This document shows, in pieces, positions 34,572 through 42,999 of a stretch of DNA of 64,000 nucleotides (its first letter is position 1; every line of letters starts with the position of its first letter). This stretch comes from CAZEDM01 sp964511075 (GTDB taxonomy: Bacteria > Zixibacteria > MSB-5A5 > RBG-16-43-9), in NCBI GenBank assembly GCA_964511075.1, contig CAZEDM010000012.1:5462-69461 (forward strand). Reading direction: 5' to 3'. Position numbers and translations under genes: made by a program. The notes beneath the pieces are model-generated. The model did not search any database. It was not told the origin of the DNA and saw nothing but the letters and a program-made list of their open reading frames with translations.

Positions 34572-35891
34572 CTACTTTTTCACAAACTTACCCAGTACCT
34601 CTCTCAAATCCGGCTTTCCTATCTCCTGCAGCTCGTATCTGACCCTCACCGAGGGTTTGTTTATCTTCAAAATCCTGCGTAAATCGATGGGCGTGGCAAC
34701 GATCACCGAGTCGCATTTAACTGAATTTATTACCCTCTGCAGCTCACTTATCTGTTTTTTGCTGTAACCCATAGCTGGAAGCAGTGTTCCGATATGGGCA
34801 TATTTTCTGAAAACCTCTTTTAGGGAACCTACTACATAAGGTCTGGGATCGATTATCTCTTTTGCTCCGAACTTCTCCGCTGCCACGATCCCGGCTCCAT
34901 AGCTCATCTCGCCGTGAGTTAAAGTCGGACCATCCTCTATCACCAGGACCTTTTTGTCTTTCACCAGTTCAGGTTTACTCAAAGATATGGGCGAAGCCGC
35001 CTCGATTATTATCCCATTGGGGTTTGACTCCTTGATGTTCTGCCTGACCTCTTCGACGCTCTCCAAGGAGGCTGAATCGACTTTATTAATCACCAGCACA
35101 TCCGCAGAGATGAGATTGATTTCACTGGGGAAATAGCTTATCTCATCACCGCATCTCAGCGGATCAACCACGGTTATATACAGATCCGGAACATAGAAGG
35201 GCAGATCGTTATTTCCCCCGTCCCACACCAGAATCTGGGCTTCTTTTTCCGCCTGCTTTAAAATCACCCCATAATCCACGCCTGCATAAACGATATTTCC
35301 CCTCTCGATATGAGGCTCATATTCCTCCCTTTCCTCTATGGTGCAATTGTGTTTATCCAGGTCCGAAAGTTTGGAGAACCTCTGGCATATCTGCCGGGCT
35401 AAATTTCCATAAGGCATGGGATGACGAATGACCGCTGTCTTCCTGTTATGCTTTTTCAATATCTCACAGACCTTACGGGTGGTCTGGCTTTTTCCGCTTC
35501 CTGTGCGGGTAGCACAAACCGCAATCACCGGCAACCGCGATTTTAACATAGTGCTTCTCCTGCCCAGTAGCCGAAAATCCGCACCTGCGGATAGGACCAG
35601 GGATGCCCGGTGCATGACATACTCGTACGAGACATCGCTGTAGGAGAAAACCACCTGATCGATCTTGAATTTGCTTATCAGCTCGGCTAAATTCTCCTCT
35701 GCCCAGATGGGGATTCCCCTAGGATACAACCTGCCCGCTAATTTCGAGGGGTATTTTCTACCCTCGATATCCGGAATTTGAGTGGCGGTGAAAGCGATAA
35801 CCTCATATTGAGGGTTATCCCGGTATACCAGGTTGAAGTTGTGAAAATCCCTGCCCGCAGCACCCATTATCAAGACCTTTCTTTTACGCAT
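34572..35891 (-). CDS. Cyclic 2,3-diphosphoglycerate synthetase-like GTPase
   Basis: A 439-residue protein. The N-terminal Rossmann-like domain (MGAAGRDFHNFN) is followed by a P-loop GTPase-like domain (CATRTGSGKSQTTRKV near 145-160), with VWDGGNNDLPF, DPLRCGDE and VINKVD. It resembles CpgS of methanogens, but many bacteria carry it next to carbamate kinase without making cyclic DPG, so the true reaction here is uncertain. It lies 116 bases upstream of arcC on the same strand. Confidence 0.8.
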   Translation of the reverse strand: MRKRKVLIMGAAGRDFHNFNLVYRDNPQYEVIAFTATQIPDIEGRKYPSKLAGRLYPRGIPIWAEENLAELISKFKIDQVVFSYSDVSYEYVMHRASLVLSAGADFRLLGRRSTMLKSRLPVIAVCATRTGSGKSQTTRKVCEILKKHNRKTAVIRHPMPYGNLARQICQRFSKLSDLDKHNCTIEEREEYEPHIERGNIVYAGVDYGVILKQAEKEAQILVWDGGNNDLPFYVPDLYITVVDPLRCGDEISYFPSEINLISADVLVINKVDSASLESVEEVRQNIKESNPNGIIIEAASPISLSKPELVKDKKVLVIEDGPTLTHGEMSYGAGIVAAEKFGAKEIIDPRPYVVGSLKEVFRKYAHIGTLLPAMGYSKKQISELQRVINSVKCDSVIVATPIDLRRILKINKPSVRVRYELQEIGKPDLREVLGKFVKK

Positions 35892-35920
35892 AGACTCCTC
35901 TCTATAAATTTACAAGGGGT

Positions 35921-35943
35921 GGGCAAAGGCACCCACCCTCTTT
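35921..35943. repeat. GGGTGGG/CCCACCC hairpin
   Basis: GGGTGGG-CAAAGGCA-CCCACCC in the 78-base gap between the aldehyde dehydrogenase and cpgS-like genes; part of the palindrome collection. No T-run on the minus strand. Confidence 0.65.
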
Positions 35944-35969
35944 CGAACTTAAGACCAAGATAAAAAACT

Positions 35970-37463
35970 TTAACTTAAATCGATCTGTGCCTTCTGCAAT
36001 TTTCCGCTGAAGTCCACATAGACCGATTTCCATTCGGAGAAAACGTCGATCCCTGCAATTCCGGCCTCTCTATGGCCGTTTCCAGTCTGATTGGTTCCGC
36101 CAAAAGGCAGGTGCACTTCCGCTCCGATGGTGGAAGAGTTCACATAGAATATGCCGGTATAAACGTCCCTCATGGCTGTTAAGGCTTTGTTCACATCCTG
36201 GGTGTATATCGAGGCAGAGAGACCATAGATCGTGCCGTTGCAGATCTCGATTGCCTGCTCCAGACTATCGCAGGGAATCACCGATACAACCGGACCGAAT
36301 ATCTCCTCCTGAGCAATTCTCATCTTGGGATCGACTTCACCGAAGATGGTCGGCTCGTGGAAATATCCATATTGATAGCTTCCCGAGCTTAGCCTGTTGC
36401 CGCCGCAGAGCAGTTTGGCACCCTCATCCTTCCCCATCTTCACATATTCCATAACTGTATTCAGCTGGCTTTCATTTATCGCAGGACCCATCTCCACGCT
36501 TGAGTCAAGTCCATTACCTACCTTCAGGGCTCTTGCCCTGGCAACGAACTTATCCACGAATTCCTTATAGACCTTCTTGTGCACGATCACCCGGGAGGAA
36601 GCAGTGCACCTCTGACCGGTGGTGCCAAATCCTCCCCAGATCGCTCCCTCTACTGCCAAATCTGTATTCCCGTCCTCCATTACCATGATCCCGTTTTTAC
36701 CGCCCATCTCCAGATGAACATGCCTGAAATCCGTAGCACAAGCCTGGGACACTTTTCTGCCCACTTCGGTCGAGCCGGTAAAGGAGACCACCTTGATATC
36801 CTTGGATTTCATCAGAGGCGTTCCCACTTCTGAGCCTGAGCCGCTAACTAAATTAATCACCCCTTTGGGTATGCCCGCCTCCTCGCAGATCTTTACTAAA
36901 TTGTAAGCGGAAAGAGGTGTATCAGTTGCCGGTTTGAAGACCACGGTATTCCCGCAGACCAAAGCCGGCATCAGTTTCCAGGAGGGTATTGCCATAGGGA
37001 AGTTCCAAGGTGTGATAAGGGCACAGATACCCAGTGGCTGTCTTATGCAAAACTGGAACTTATTGGGAAGCTCGGAGGGGGTGGTGAAGCCGAACTGCCT
37101 TCTTCCCTCACCTGCCATATAATAGCTCATATCAATGGCTTCCTGCACATCACCCCTGGTCTCTTTCAATACTTTCCCCATCTCCTGGGTCATCTGCTTG
37201 GCAAAATCCTCTTTCCTTTTTACCAGTATCTCTCCGATTCTAAAAACCATCTCCGCTCTTTTCGGCGCCGGAACTAATCTCCATCTCTTATATGCTTCCT
37301 TTGCGGAATCGATCGCCATTTTGACATCTTCTTCGTTCGACTTCTGGAAAATGCCCAGGACTTCCCTGGTATCAGCAGGGTTTGTGTTCTGGAAAGTCCT
37401 CTTGGTAACAGAATCGACCCATTCGCCATTTATGTAATTTTTATAGATCTTAGGTTCTGGCAT
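35970..37463 (-). CDS. NAD(P)-dependent aldehyde dehydrogenase
   Basis: A 497-residue ALDH with ITPWNFPMA, FKPATDTPLSA, the FTGSTEVGR cofactor motif, catalytic Glu in LEMGGKNG and catalytic Cys in TTGQRCTAS. AGGAGG precedes the ATG by 4 bases. The substrate is not certain from sequence. Beside rocD a role as glutamate-semialdehyde (P5C) dehydrogenase is attractive, but other semialdehydes such as aminoadipate semialdehyde are possible. Confidence 0.92.
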   Translation of the reverse strand: MPEPKIYKNYINGEWVDSVTKRTFQNTNPADTREVLGIFQKSNEEDVKMAIDSAKEAYKRWRLVPAPKRAEMVFRIGEILVKRKEDFAKQMTQEMGKVLKETRGDVQEAIDMSYYMAGEGRRQFGFTTPSELPNKFQFCIRQPLGICALITPWNFPMAIPSWKLMPALVCGNTVVFKPATDTPLSAYNLVKICEEAGIPKGVINLVSGSGSEVGTPLMKSKDIKVVSFTGSTEVGRKVSQACATDFRHVHLEMGGKNGIMVMEDGNTDLAVEGAIWGGFGTTGQRCTASSRVIVHKKVYKEFVDKFVARARALKVGNGLDSSVEMGPAINESQLNTVMEYVKMGKDEGAKLLCGGNRLSSGSYQYGYFHEPTIFGEVDPKMRIAQEEIFGPVVSVIPCDSLEQAIEICNGTIYGLSASIYTQDVNKALTAMRDVYTGIFYVNSSTIGAEVHLPFGGTNQTGNGHREAGIAGIDVFSEWKSVYVDFSGKLQKAQIDLS

Positions 37464-37524
37464 ATGACCTCCTGTTTATATTAAAAAATCAATATATCTA
37501 TCTTTTTTGAATTTGTCAACTGGT

Positions 37525-38301
37525 TTAAGGAATATCCACCTTAAGCCCGTCTGAGGCAAATCGTAGATTCCGGCAGCCCAGTTTTTCAGCTCTATCCAGC
37601 AGGAATTCCTTTTTCTTTTCTGTTTCTTCATAAATATGAGTCAGGATGGTCGATTTCACTTCCCTTGAAGAGATTAACGCAAAAAGTTCCTCCAGATCGA
37701 TATGGGTGGATTCACATAGAAGGTAATCCACTCCCCCAATCAGATCTTCGATATCCTCTAACCTGGCAATGTCACCTGAATAAACGATTTTCTTCTTATC
37801 AATCTCGATCAAAAAACAATAGCTTTCCATCTTATTGGGCAGCCCCTGTTCTGAGATGTACTCCTTATTGGAGTAAAGATGCTGGTTGGAATATGGTTTT
37901 ATAATCAGATTCTCATCCCTGAATATAAAATCCCGGGTGATAGGTTTAAGCTCAAATCTGAAATTGAGGTTATCCGGAAAAAGGTATAAGGCATCGAACA
38001 TATTCTCAAACCAGAAAATAGACTCCTCTGGCAGATATATCTCCAAGTTTTCTTCTCTACCTAAAAGATGCATCATTTGAACCAGCATAAAAATTCCGGT
38101 GGAATGGTCTGAATGGGTATGAGTAATGAAAACCTGCTTGATCTTATCAGAATCGACCTTATGTCTTAAAACAGAGGAAGCGCATCCTTCACCTGCATCC
38201 AGTAAATAGGATTTGCTGTCGGATTCAATCAAAATTGAAGAACAAGCCCTGGCAGGGTCTGGCATACCGGAGGAAGAGCCTAAGATAACTATTCTGTTCA
38301 T
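37525..38301 (-). CDS. Metallo-beta-lactamase fold hydrolase, RNase Z-like
   Basis: A 258-residue MBL-fold protein with the metal motif THTHSDH near 59-65, YLLDAGEGC before it, YSGDIARLED near 170 and CESTH near 195. It resembles RNase Z/ElaC-like and phosphodiesterase members, but lacks an obvious long exosite arm. The substrate is unknown. The gene stands alone on the minus strand. Confidence 0.83.
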   Translation of the reverse strand: MNRIVILGSSSGMPDPARACSSILIESDSKSYLLDAGEGCASSVLRHKVDSDKIKQVFITHTHSDHSTGIFMLVQMMHLLGREENLEIYLPEESIFWFENMFDALYLFPDNLNFRFELKPITRDFIFRDENLIIKPYSNQHLYSNKEYISEQGLPNKMESYCFLIEIDKKKIVYSGDIARLEDIEDLIGGVDYLLCESTHIDLEELFALISSREVKSTILTHIYEETEKKKEFLLDRAEKLGCRNLRFASDGLKVDIP

Positions 38302-38450
38302 TTTCTCTGAAGGGTTTTATCTTGATAATCGGTTGCCCCCATTGCCCTCAATGTGAGTTGCATTTCCTATCTTGAGAGCAAGATGGATCGCCGATTACAG
38401 TGTGTGTTATTCAGTACAACCACTCTGCCTCAGGCTGGGGATAAGCCTTT

Positions 38451-39386
38451 TTATCTTATGTGAGAAACCGTTCCCTGATAATATTTAACTGTTTTCTCGA
38501 TCCCCTTCTCTAAACTATATTTCGGGCTCCAGCCTAAAAGCCTTTTCGCCTTGGAGAAGTCCAGAACGCTTCTTTTTTGCTCGCCTTTTTTTGCCGGACC
38601 GTGAATCTCTTTTTGCCTTGAGCCGGTTTTTTCTCTTAGCAGGTTAAAAATGGCATTTACGTCCGTTTCAATCCCTGTTCCTATGTTGAAGAAATCTGTT
38701 TTAGGATAATCCAAAGCCAATATATTGGAATCAATCACATCCTCGACGTAAACATAATCCCGGGTCTGTTTCCCGTCCCCGTTGATTACAGCTTTTTCAC
38801 CGGAAAGAAGTCTTTGGGTGAAAATCGCCACCACGCCAGCCTCCCCCCAGGGATTCTGCCTGGGACCATAGACATTGGCATACCTCAAGGAGACATAATT
38901 TAACCCGTAGGCTTTCTTGTAGAAGTAGAGATACTTCTCGATTGCCAGCTTGGCAATCCCGTAAGGAGACAGAGGTCTTTCCGGATGGTCCTCATCCGCA
39001 GGAAAGTAATCCTGCTCCCCGTAAAGCGCGCCGCCGGTGGAGGCAAAGATCACTTTTTTGGTTTTATACTTCATGCAGTTGTTCAATAAATTAAGCGTTC
39101 CCTCGATATTCACCCTGGCATCGAAGATTGGATTTTCCACTGACTTGCGCACATCAACCTGGGCTGCATGATGGCATAAGACTTCTATTTTTTCTTTTTT
39201 GAAAATCTCCTCAATTTTATTGCTTCTTATGTCTAATTTAAAAAACTTAGATTTGGGGTTGAGATTTTTCCTGAAGCCCGTGCTTAAGTTATCCACTATC
39301 AACACCTTATGACCGAGGGAGATGAGCCTGTCCGCCAGATTCGAGCCTATAAATCCTGCACCTCCTGTTACCAGTATCCTTACCAA
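38451..39386 (-). CDS. NAD-dependent sugar epimerase/dehydratase (UDP-glucose 4-epimerase-like)
   Basis: A 311-residue extended SDR with TGGAGFIGSNLADRL, HHAAQVDVRKS, catalytic Ser/Tyr-x3-Lys in SPYGIAKLAIEKY, and RYANVYGPRQ. It resembles GalE-like nucleotide-sugar epimerases that supply cell-surface polysaccharide synthesis. No glycosyltransferase neighbours are present. Confidence 0.9.
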   Translation of the reverse strand: MVRILVTGGAGFIGSNLADRLISLGHKVLIVDNLSTGFRKNLNPKSKFFKLDIRSNKIEEIFKKEKIEVLCHHAAQVDVRKSVENPIFDARVNIEGTLNLLNNCMKYKTKKVIFASTGGALYGEQDYFPADEDHPERPLSPYGIAKLAIEKYLYFYKKAYGLNYVSLRYANVYGPRQNPWGEAGVVAIFTQRLLSGEKAVINGDGKQTRDYVYVEDVIDSNILALDYPKTDFFNIGTGIETDVNAIFNLLREKTGSRQKEIHGPAKKGEQKRSVLDFSKAKRLLGWSPKYSLEKGIEKTVKYYQGTVSHIR

Positions 39387-39508
39387 TTTTTCTCCTTTTG
39401 ATACTATTAAAATCTGTGATGGATAATAAGAATTGTGAGCGATAAAGTCAACCAGAAATTAAAAGACAGGAAGAACCCCTGATTGCCTCTGGGGGAAAGT
39501 TCTTTACC

Positions 39509-40204
39509 TCAGTATCCTCTGGAATCCCGGGCTAATTCCCTTAACTTCTCTTTATTTTTGATGATGATCTGCTTGGAGCCGGAGCTTAAGATCCCCTCTT
39601 TTTTGAACCGGCTCAACACCCGGATAGCAGTCTCCACAGTAGTTCCCACGAAATCAGCCATATCCCTGCGGGTAAGCCGCAGGTTGATCTTTAAACCCTC
39701 TGGTGAGGGGGAGCCGTGTTTTTCCGATAGCCCCAGCAGAAGAACAGCTATCCTTTTCTCCACTTTTCCAGAGACCAGACCTATCATCATCTGGTGCGTC
39801 TGCATGAGCTTTTTCCCTAAGAATATTATCACCCCCTGTGCCAGGCTCCTATAGGCTGAGACCAGGGAGAGCAAATCTTTTTTTGACAAAGAATAGACCT
39901 TCGACCTTTCCTCTGCCCGGGCTGAGGCATACTGAATCTCGGAGAAGATGGCACCGCCCCCGCACACCTCTCCGGGGGTTACCACCTCCAGCGCGATCTC
40001 CTTTCCTCCTGCTGAATGTTTCAGGATCTTGACCTTGCCCTCTTTTATCACGTACAAAAAATTGGCCGGGCCTCCCTCCCAGTAAAGATACTCTCCCTTC
40101 TTAAATTCCCTTTCGGTAAATCTCTGGGCTATCTCCGCCAGCTCTCTTTCCGACAAAGCGGAGAAGAAGGGGATCTTTTTGATTATCTCTGATTTCCTCA
40201 GCAT
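39509..40204 (-). CDS. Crp/Fnr-family transcription regulator
   Basis: A 231-residue regulator: cyclic-nucleotide-binding-like barrel (about 10-125), dimerisation helix, then a winged helix with the recognition segment TRRDMADFVGTTVETAIRVLSRF. The Fnr Fe-S cysteine cluster is absent (a single Cys in GEVCGGG), so oxygen sensing by an Fnr cluster is unlikely. It has its own promoter overlapped by an inverted repeat (40244-40266), suggesting autoregulation, and is separated from the upstream receptor gene by a terminator. Confidence 0.92.
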   Translation of the reverse strand: MLRKSEIIKKIPFFSALSERELAEIAQRFTEREFKKGEYLYWEGGPANFLYVIKEGKVKILKHSAGGKEIALEVVTPGEVCGGGAIFSEIQYASARAEERSKVYSLSKKDLLSLVSAYRSLAQGVIIFLGKKLMQTHQMMIGLVSGKVEKRIAVLLLGLSEKHGSPSPEGLKINLRLTRRDMADFVGTTVETAIRVLSRFKKEGILSSGSKQIIIKNKEKLRELARDSRGY

Positions 40205-40234
40205 CTGAACGAACCTCTTTTCCTTTAGTTCCTC

Positions 40235-40266
40235 AATCTAATCTGCCTTGGCGGTATGTCAAGGCA
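40235..40266 (-). promoter_or_regulatory. Promoter and inverted repeat of the crp/fnr-like gene
   Basis: The minus strand has TTGACA (40257-40262), a 16-base spacer and TAGATT (40235-40240). An inverted repeat TGCCTTG-N9-CAAGGCA (40244-40266) spans the -35 box, a plausible autoregulatory operator. Confidence 0.6.
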
Positions 40267-40334
40267 AAAGAATTTGGGGAGAGACCAAAACATTGTTTTT
40301 CTCCCCGGGGAAAGAGGTGATGACATAATTCTCA

Positions 40335-40373
40335 TAAAAATGCCCCGCTAAACAAAAGAGATTTAACAGGGCA
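40335..40373 (-). terminator. Rho-independent terminator after the BtuB-like receptor
   Basis: On the minus strand a 12-pair stem with two G-U pairs (TGCCCTGTTAAA with TTTAGCGGGGCA), 9-base loop, then ATTTTTATG. It lies about 55 bases after the receptor stop. Confidence 0.75.
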
Positions 40374-40427
40374 GTGCCTGAACACCAGTAAGGAGTCTGG
40401 TTCAGTTTTATCTTTACTTTCGAGATT

Positions 40428-42620
40428 TTAAAACCTGGTTATTATGCTTATAATCAAGTTCCTCCCCGGCTCAACTACCGGGTTATAGGGATTGGTGGCG
40501 TTATAAGGTTCGCTGTAGAGCTCGTCCGTAAGGTTGTTCAGGGACAGATTCAGACTCTGCCATTTGAAAAGATTCAAAGAAGCTTCCAAGTTTAAAACGT
40601 CGAACCCCACAGTCGGTATTTTATCTATATATCTCCCCTGGCTGTCTTTGGGCACCCTCTTCTGGTCCTCCACGTGTCTCCAGTTAAGTTCGACTCTGAA
40701 TCTTTCCCTTCTCTCCTTCCAGCCCAAACCCAGAATGGTTTTCAGGGGTGCAACGAATATCGGCTGGTCCTGGCTCAGGTTATCGCCCCTGGTATAAGTC
40801 AGATTGGCGTAACTGTAAAATCCTTCAAGAGGCAGTTCCGCTTCGACCTCCCCTTCGATACCCTGAATCCGGACCTCGCTAATGTTGGAATAGTGCCATT
40901 CAGGAAGGGTCTCGCTGCCTGAGGCGATTGAATCCCCGGTGGATTCCAGCTCGATATAATCTCTGTAATTGTTCAGGAAAAGGGTAAGCGAAGAGAAGAA
41001 CCTGGGGAAATTAGCCTTTACCCCTAAATCTAAGTTCACGCTCTTCTCCGGTGAGAGGTCATAATTAGGGGTGACGAATTCCGTGCCGGAAGCCCTCCCG
41101 AAGAAATACCTCTCCACCACGTTCGGAACGCGGAAAGCACTGGCAGCGTTTGCGCTTAAGTTCAGGTGCTCGGTCAAACTGTAGACAATCCCCATTCCTC
41201 CATTCAGAGAGCTTGAGCTCTGGGTCTTTGAGGGAAAAGGCTGGGGCGGGTCTATACTGTAATCTACATAATCAGAGGTCTGTTTGATCTTCGTTCTGAA
41301 ATAATCGTATCTAAGCCCCATACTAAGCAGAGCCTTGTCAAAAGGAGTATACTCGTTATTCACATATATCCCCAGGGCATCTAAGGTGTTCTCCGGAACG
41401 GTGGAATAGGTCTCCTCGTTATCTGAGATGACTACGGTATCATTCATCCTAATGGTGCTCCTCAGGTACCTGCTACCATCGATCATCTCCCGGTAATAAT
41501 CCAGCCCCCAGGCAAGATGCTGGTCTTTGGAGGTAAGGAAAAGCTCCTGAAAGCTTGCCCCCAGGACCTTAACATCGGTCAGAGTCCGGCTGAAGGAACG
41601 CAAAAACATACCGGGACCGATGGGAGTAGATAAATCCGACTCGAAATTTTTGCTGATCTCCTGATAGTAAACCTTGGATCTCAGGGACAAAAGATGCGAG
41701 GTCAGGTTTTTAGCTTCATATCTGAGCGCTATTTTATCCCGGTTATTATAGGGAAAATAAAATTTAGGGCTGTACTCATTGGGTGTTCCCGGATAACCTA
41801 TCCCTTCGGCTCTGAACCTCTGCCCTTCGAGCGTGAGGTCTTGATTCGAAGTCAAACTATATGTCCCCTTGAAATCCAGGTTGTCATCCTGGTCAAGGGC
41901 AGAATTCACCACTTTGCCCTGAGGCGATTTATAATCCTCCGCTTTTCTGATGTTCCCGCCCAGAAGAAAGCTCCATCTCTCGTTACTGCCGAGTACCTCT
42001 AACCTGCCTTTCCTCTGCTCGTCGATGGTGGAATACCTCAGGTTAAGATTGCCGGATAAACCGAACCTGCCGTTTTTGGAAAAGCGGGGCCTTTTGGTGA
42101 TGATATTTATCACCCCTCCCAGGGCGTCCGAACCGTACTGAATGGAGCCTGGCCCGTGGATCACCTCGATCCTTTCCACCTGACCGATATCTATCAAAGA
42201 CAGCTGTGCACCGGAGAAGGTAGATTCACGGTTATCGTTGAGCCTCTCCCCATCCACCAGAATGAGAACCCTGCTCCCGAACATTCCCCGTATAACCGGC
42301 CTGGTCCTGAAAGGACCGGCATCGTTGACCTCCACTCCGGGGAGCTCCCGCAGAAGGTCTGACACGATCTGCGGATTTCTCTCCTCTATCATCCCCCTGG
42401 TTACAATGGAAATAGACTGGGGAAGCTTAAAAGCATCCTGCTCATAACGGTTGGCTGTTACTATGGTCTCCTTCAGATAGTAAACTTTTGTCTTGAGGCT
42501 ATCTTCTTTTTTTGCCGAATCCTCTGCTGAAACGGGATTAATTATGAAGTTCAACCCCAGGCCCAAAAATACCAAACCCCGGACAAAAAAACTCAATCTC
42601 CTGTAATCTGTTTTTAACAT
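40428..42620 (-). CDS. TonB-dependent receptor, BtuB-like
   Basis: A 730-residue outer-membrane receptor with signal sequence (about 8-32), TonB-box-like ETIVTANRYEQDAF, plug motifs (RGMFGSRVLILVDGERLND, IEVIHGPGSIQYGSDALGGVINI) and a barrel ending in IISIITRF. Similar to vitamin B12, siderophore or heme receptors. I looked for a cobalamin riboswitch upstream and saw none. A 16-base perfect palindrome 67 bases upstream may be a Crp/Fnr-type operator. It is followed by a terminator. Confidence 0.92.
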   Translation of the reverse strand: MLKTDYRRLSFFVRGLVFLGLGLNFIINPVSAEDSAKKEDSLKTKVYYLKETIVTANRYEQDAFKLPQSISIVTRGMIEERNPQIVSDLLRELPGVEVNDAGPFRTRPVIRGMFGSRVLILVDGERLNDNRESTFSGAQLSLIDIGQVERIEVIHGPGSIQYGSDALGGVINIITKRPRFSKNGRFGLSGNLNLRYSTIDEQRKGRLEVLGSNERWSFLLGGNIRKAEDYKSPQGKVVNSALDQDDNLDFKGTYSLTSNQDLTLEGQRFRAEGIGYPGTPNEYSPKFYFPYNNRDKIALRYEAKNLTSHLLSLRSKVYYQEISKNFESDLSTPIGPGMFLRSFSRTLTDVKVLGASFQELFLTSKDQHLAWGLDYYREMIDGSRYLRSTIRMNDTVVISDNEETYSTVPENTLDALGIYVNNEYTPFDKALLSMGLRYDYFRTKIKQTSDYVDYSIDPPQPFPSKTQSSSSLNGGMGIVYSLTEHLNLSANAASAFRVPNVVERYFFGRASGTEFVTPNYDLSPEKSVNLDLGVKANFPRFFSSLTLFLNNYRDYIELESTGDSIASGSETLPEWHYSNISEVRIQGIEGEVEAELPLEGFYSYANLTYTRGDNLSQDQPIFVAPLKTILGLGWKERRERFRVELNWRHVEDQKRVPKDSQGRYIDKIPTVGFDVLNLEASLNLFKWQSLNLSLNNLTDELYSEPYNATNPYNPVVEPGRNLIISIITRF

Positions 42621-42686
42621 CTTTGCTCCTTTCCACTGGTTACTACTGCTTTAGTCTTTTATTTTACAGGAACGAATTTTGAAAGC

Positions 42687-42702
42687 TATGACTGATGTCA
42701 TA
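42687..42702. promoter_or_regulatory. 16-base palindrome TATGAC-N4-GTCATA
   Basis: A perfect inverted repeat 67 bases upstream of the BtuB-like receptor start. Size and symmetry resemble sites of Crp/Fnr-family regulators; the regulator at 39509-40204 is a candidate. Confidence 0.5.
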
Positions 42703-42757
42703 AAATCTCAAATTTTTTTATATGGGGGAGGTTTAAAGGAATCGTGAATTAAGCAAA

Positions 42758-42985
42758 AATGTAGGGGCGTATTGCAATACGCCCCTACTACAAAAAATAG
42801 GCAACCCTGAAGGATTGCCCTACAGAAAATCTCCTCTCCTTTTCAAGGAGAGGGACAGGGTAAGGTTAACTTCAGGAGTGCCTCAACTTGTCGAATTTGA
42901 CCTTGAGGTTGATGCTTATAAAACTACGATAAGCTTTTACGCTCCAGAAAAACAAAAGGGCGGAGCTTTGCTCCGCCCTTACTCT
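42758..42985. repeat. Palindromic repeat cluster
   Basis: A 28-base near-perfect palindrome (half GTAGGGGCGTATTG, about 42761-42788), a GGCAACCCTGAAGGATTGCC-like element, CCTCTCCTTTTCAAGGAGAGG followed by GACAGGG (about 42833-42860) and GGGCGGAGC...GCTCCGCCC (about 42958-42980). With the palindrome at 42687 this accounts for the 42621-42999 gap; no gene is seen. Confidence 0.8.
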
Positions 42986-42999
42986 ACCTTATCTTTGTC

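Noticed and set aside
42621..42760. Cobalamin riboswitch upstream of the BtuB-like receptor
   Set aside because: No B12 box (GCCACTG) or supporting stems were seen on the minus strand.
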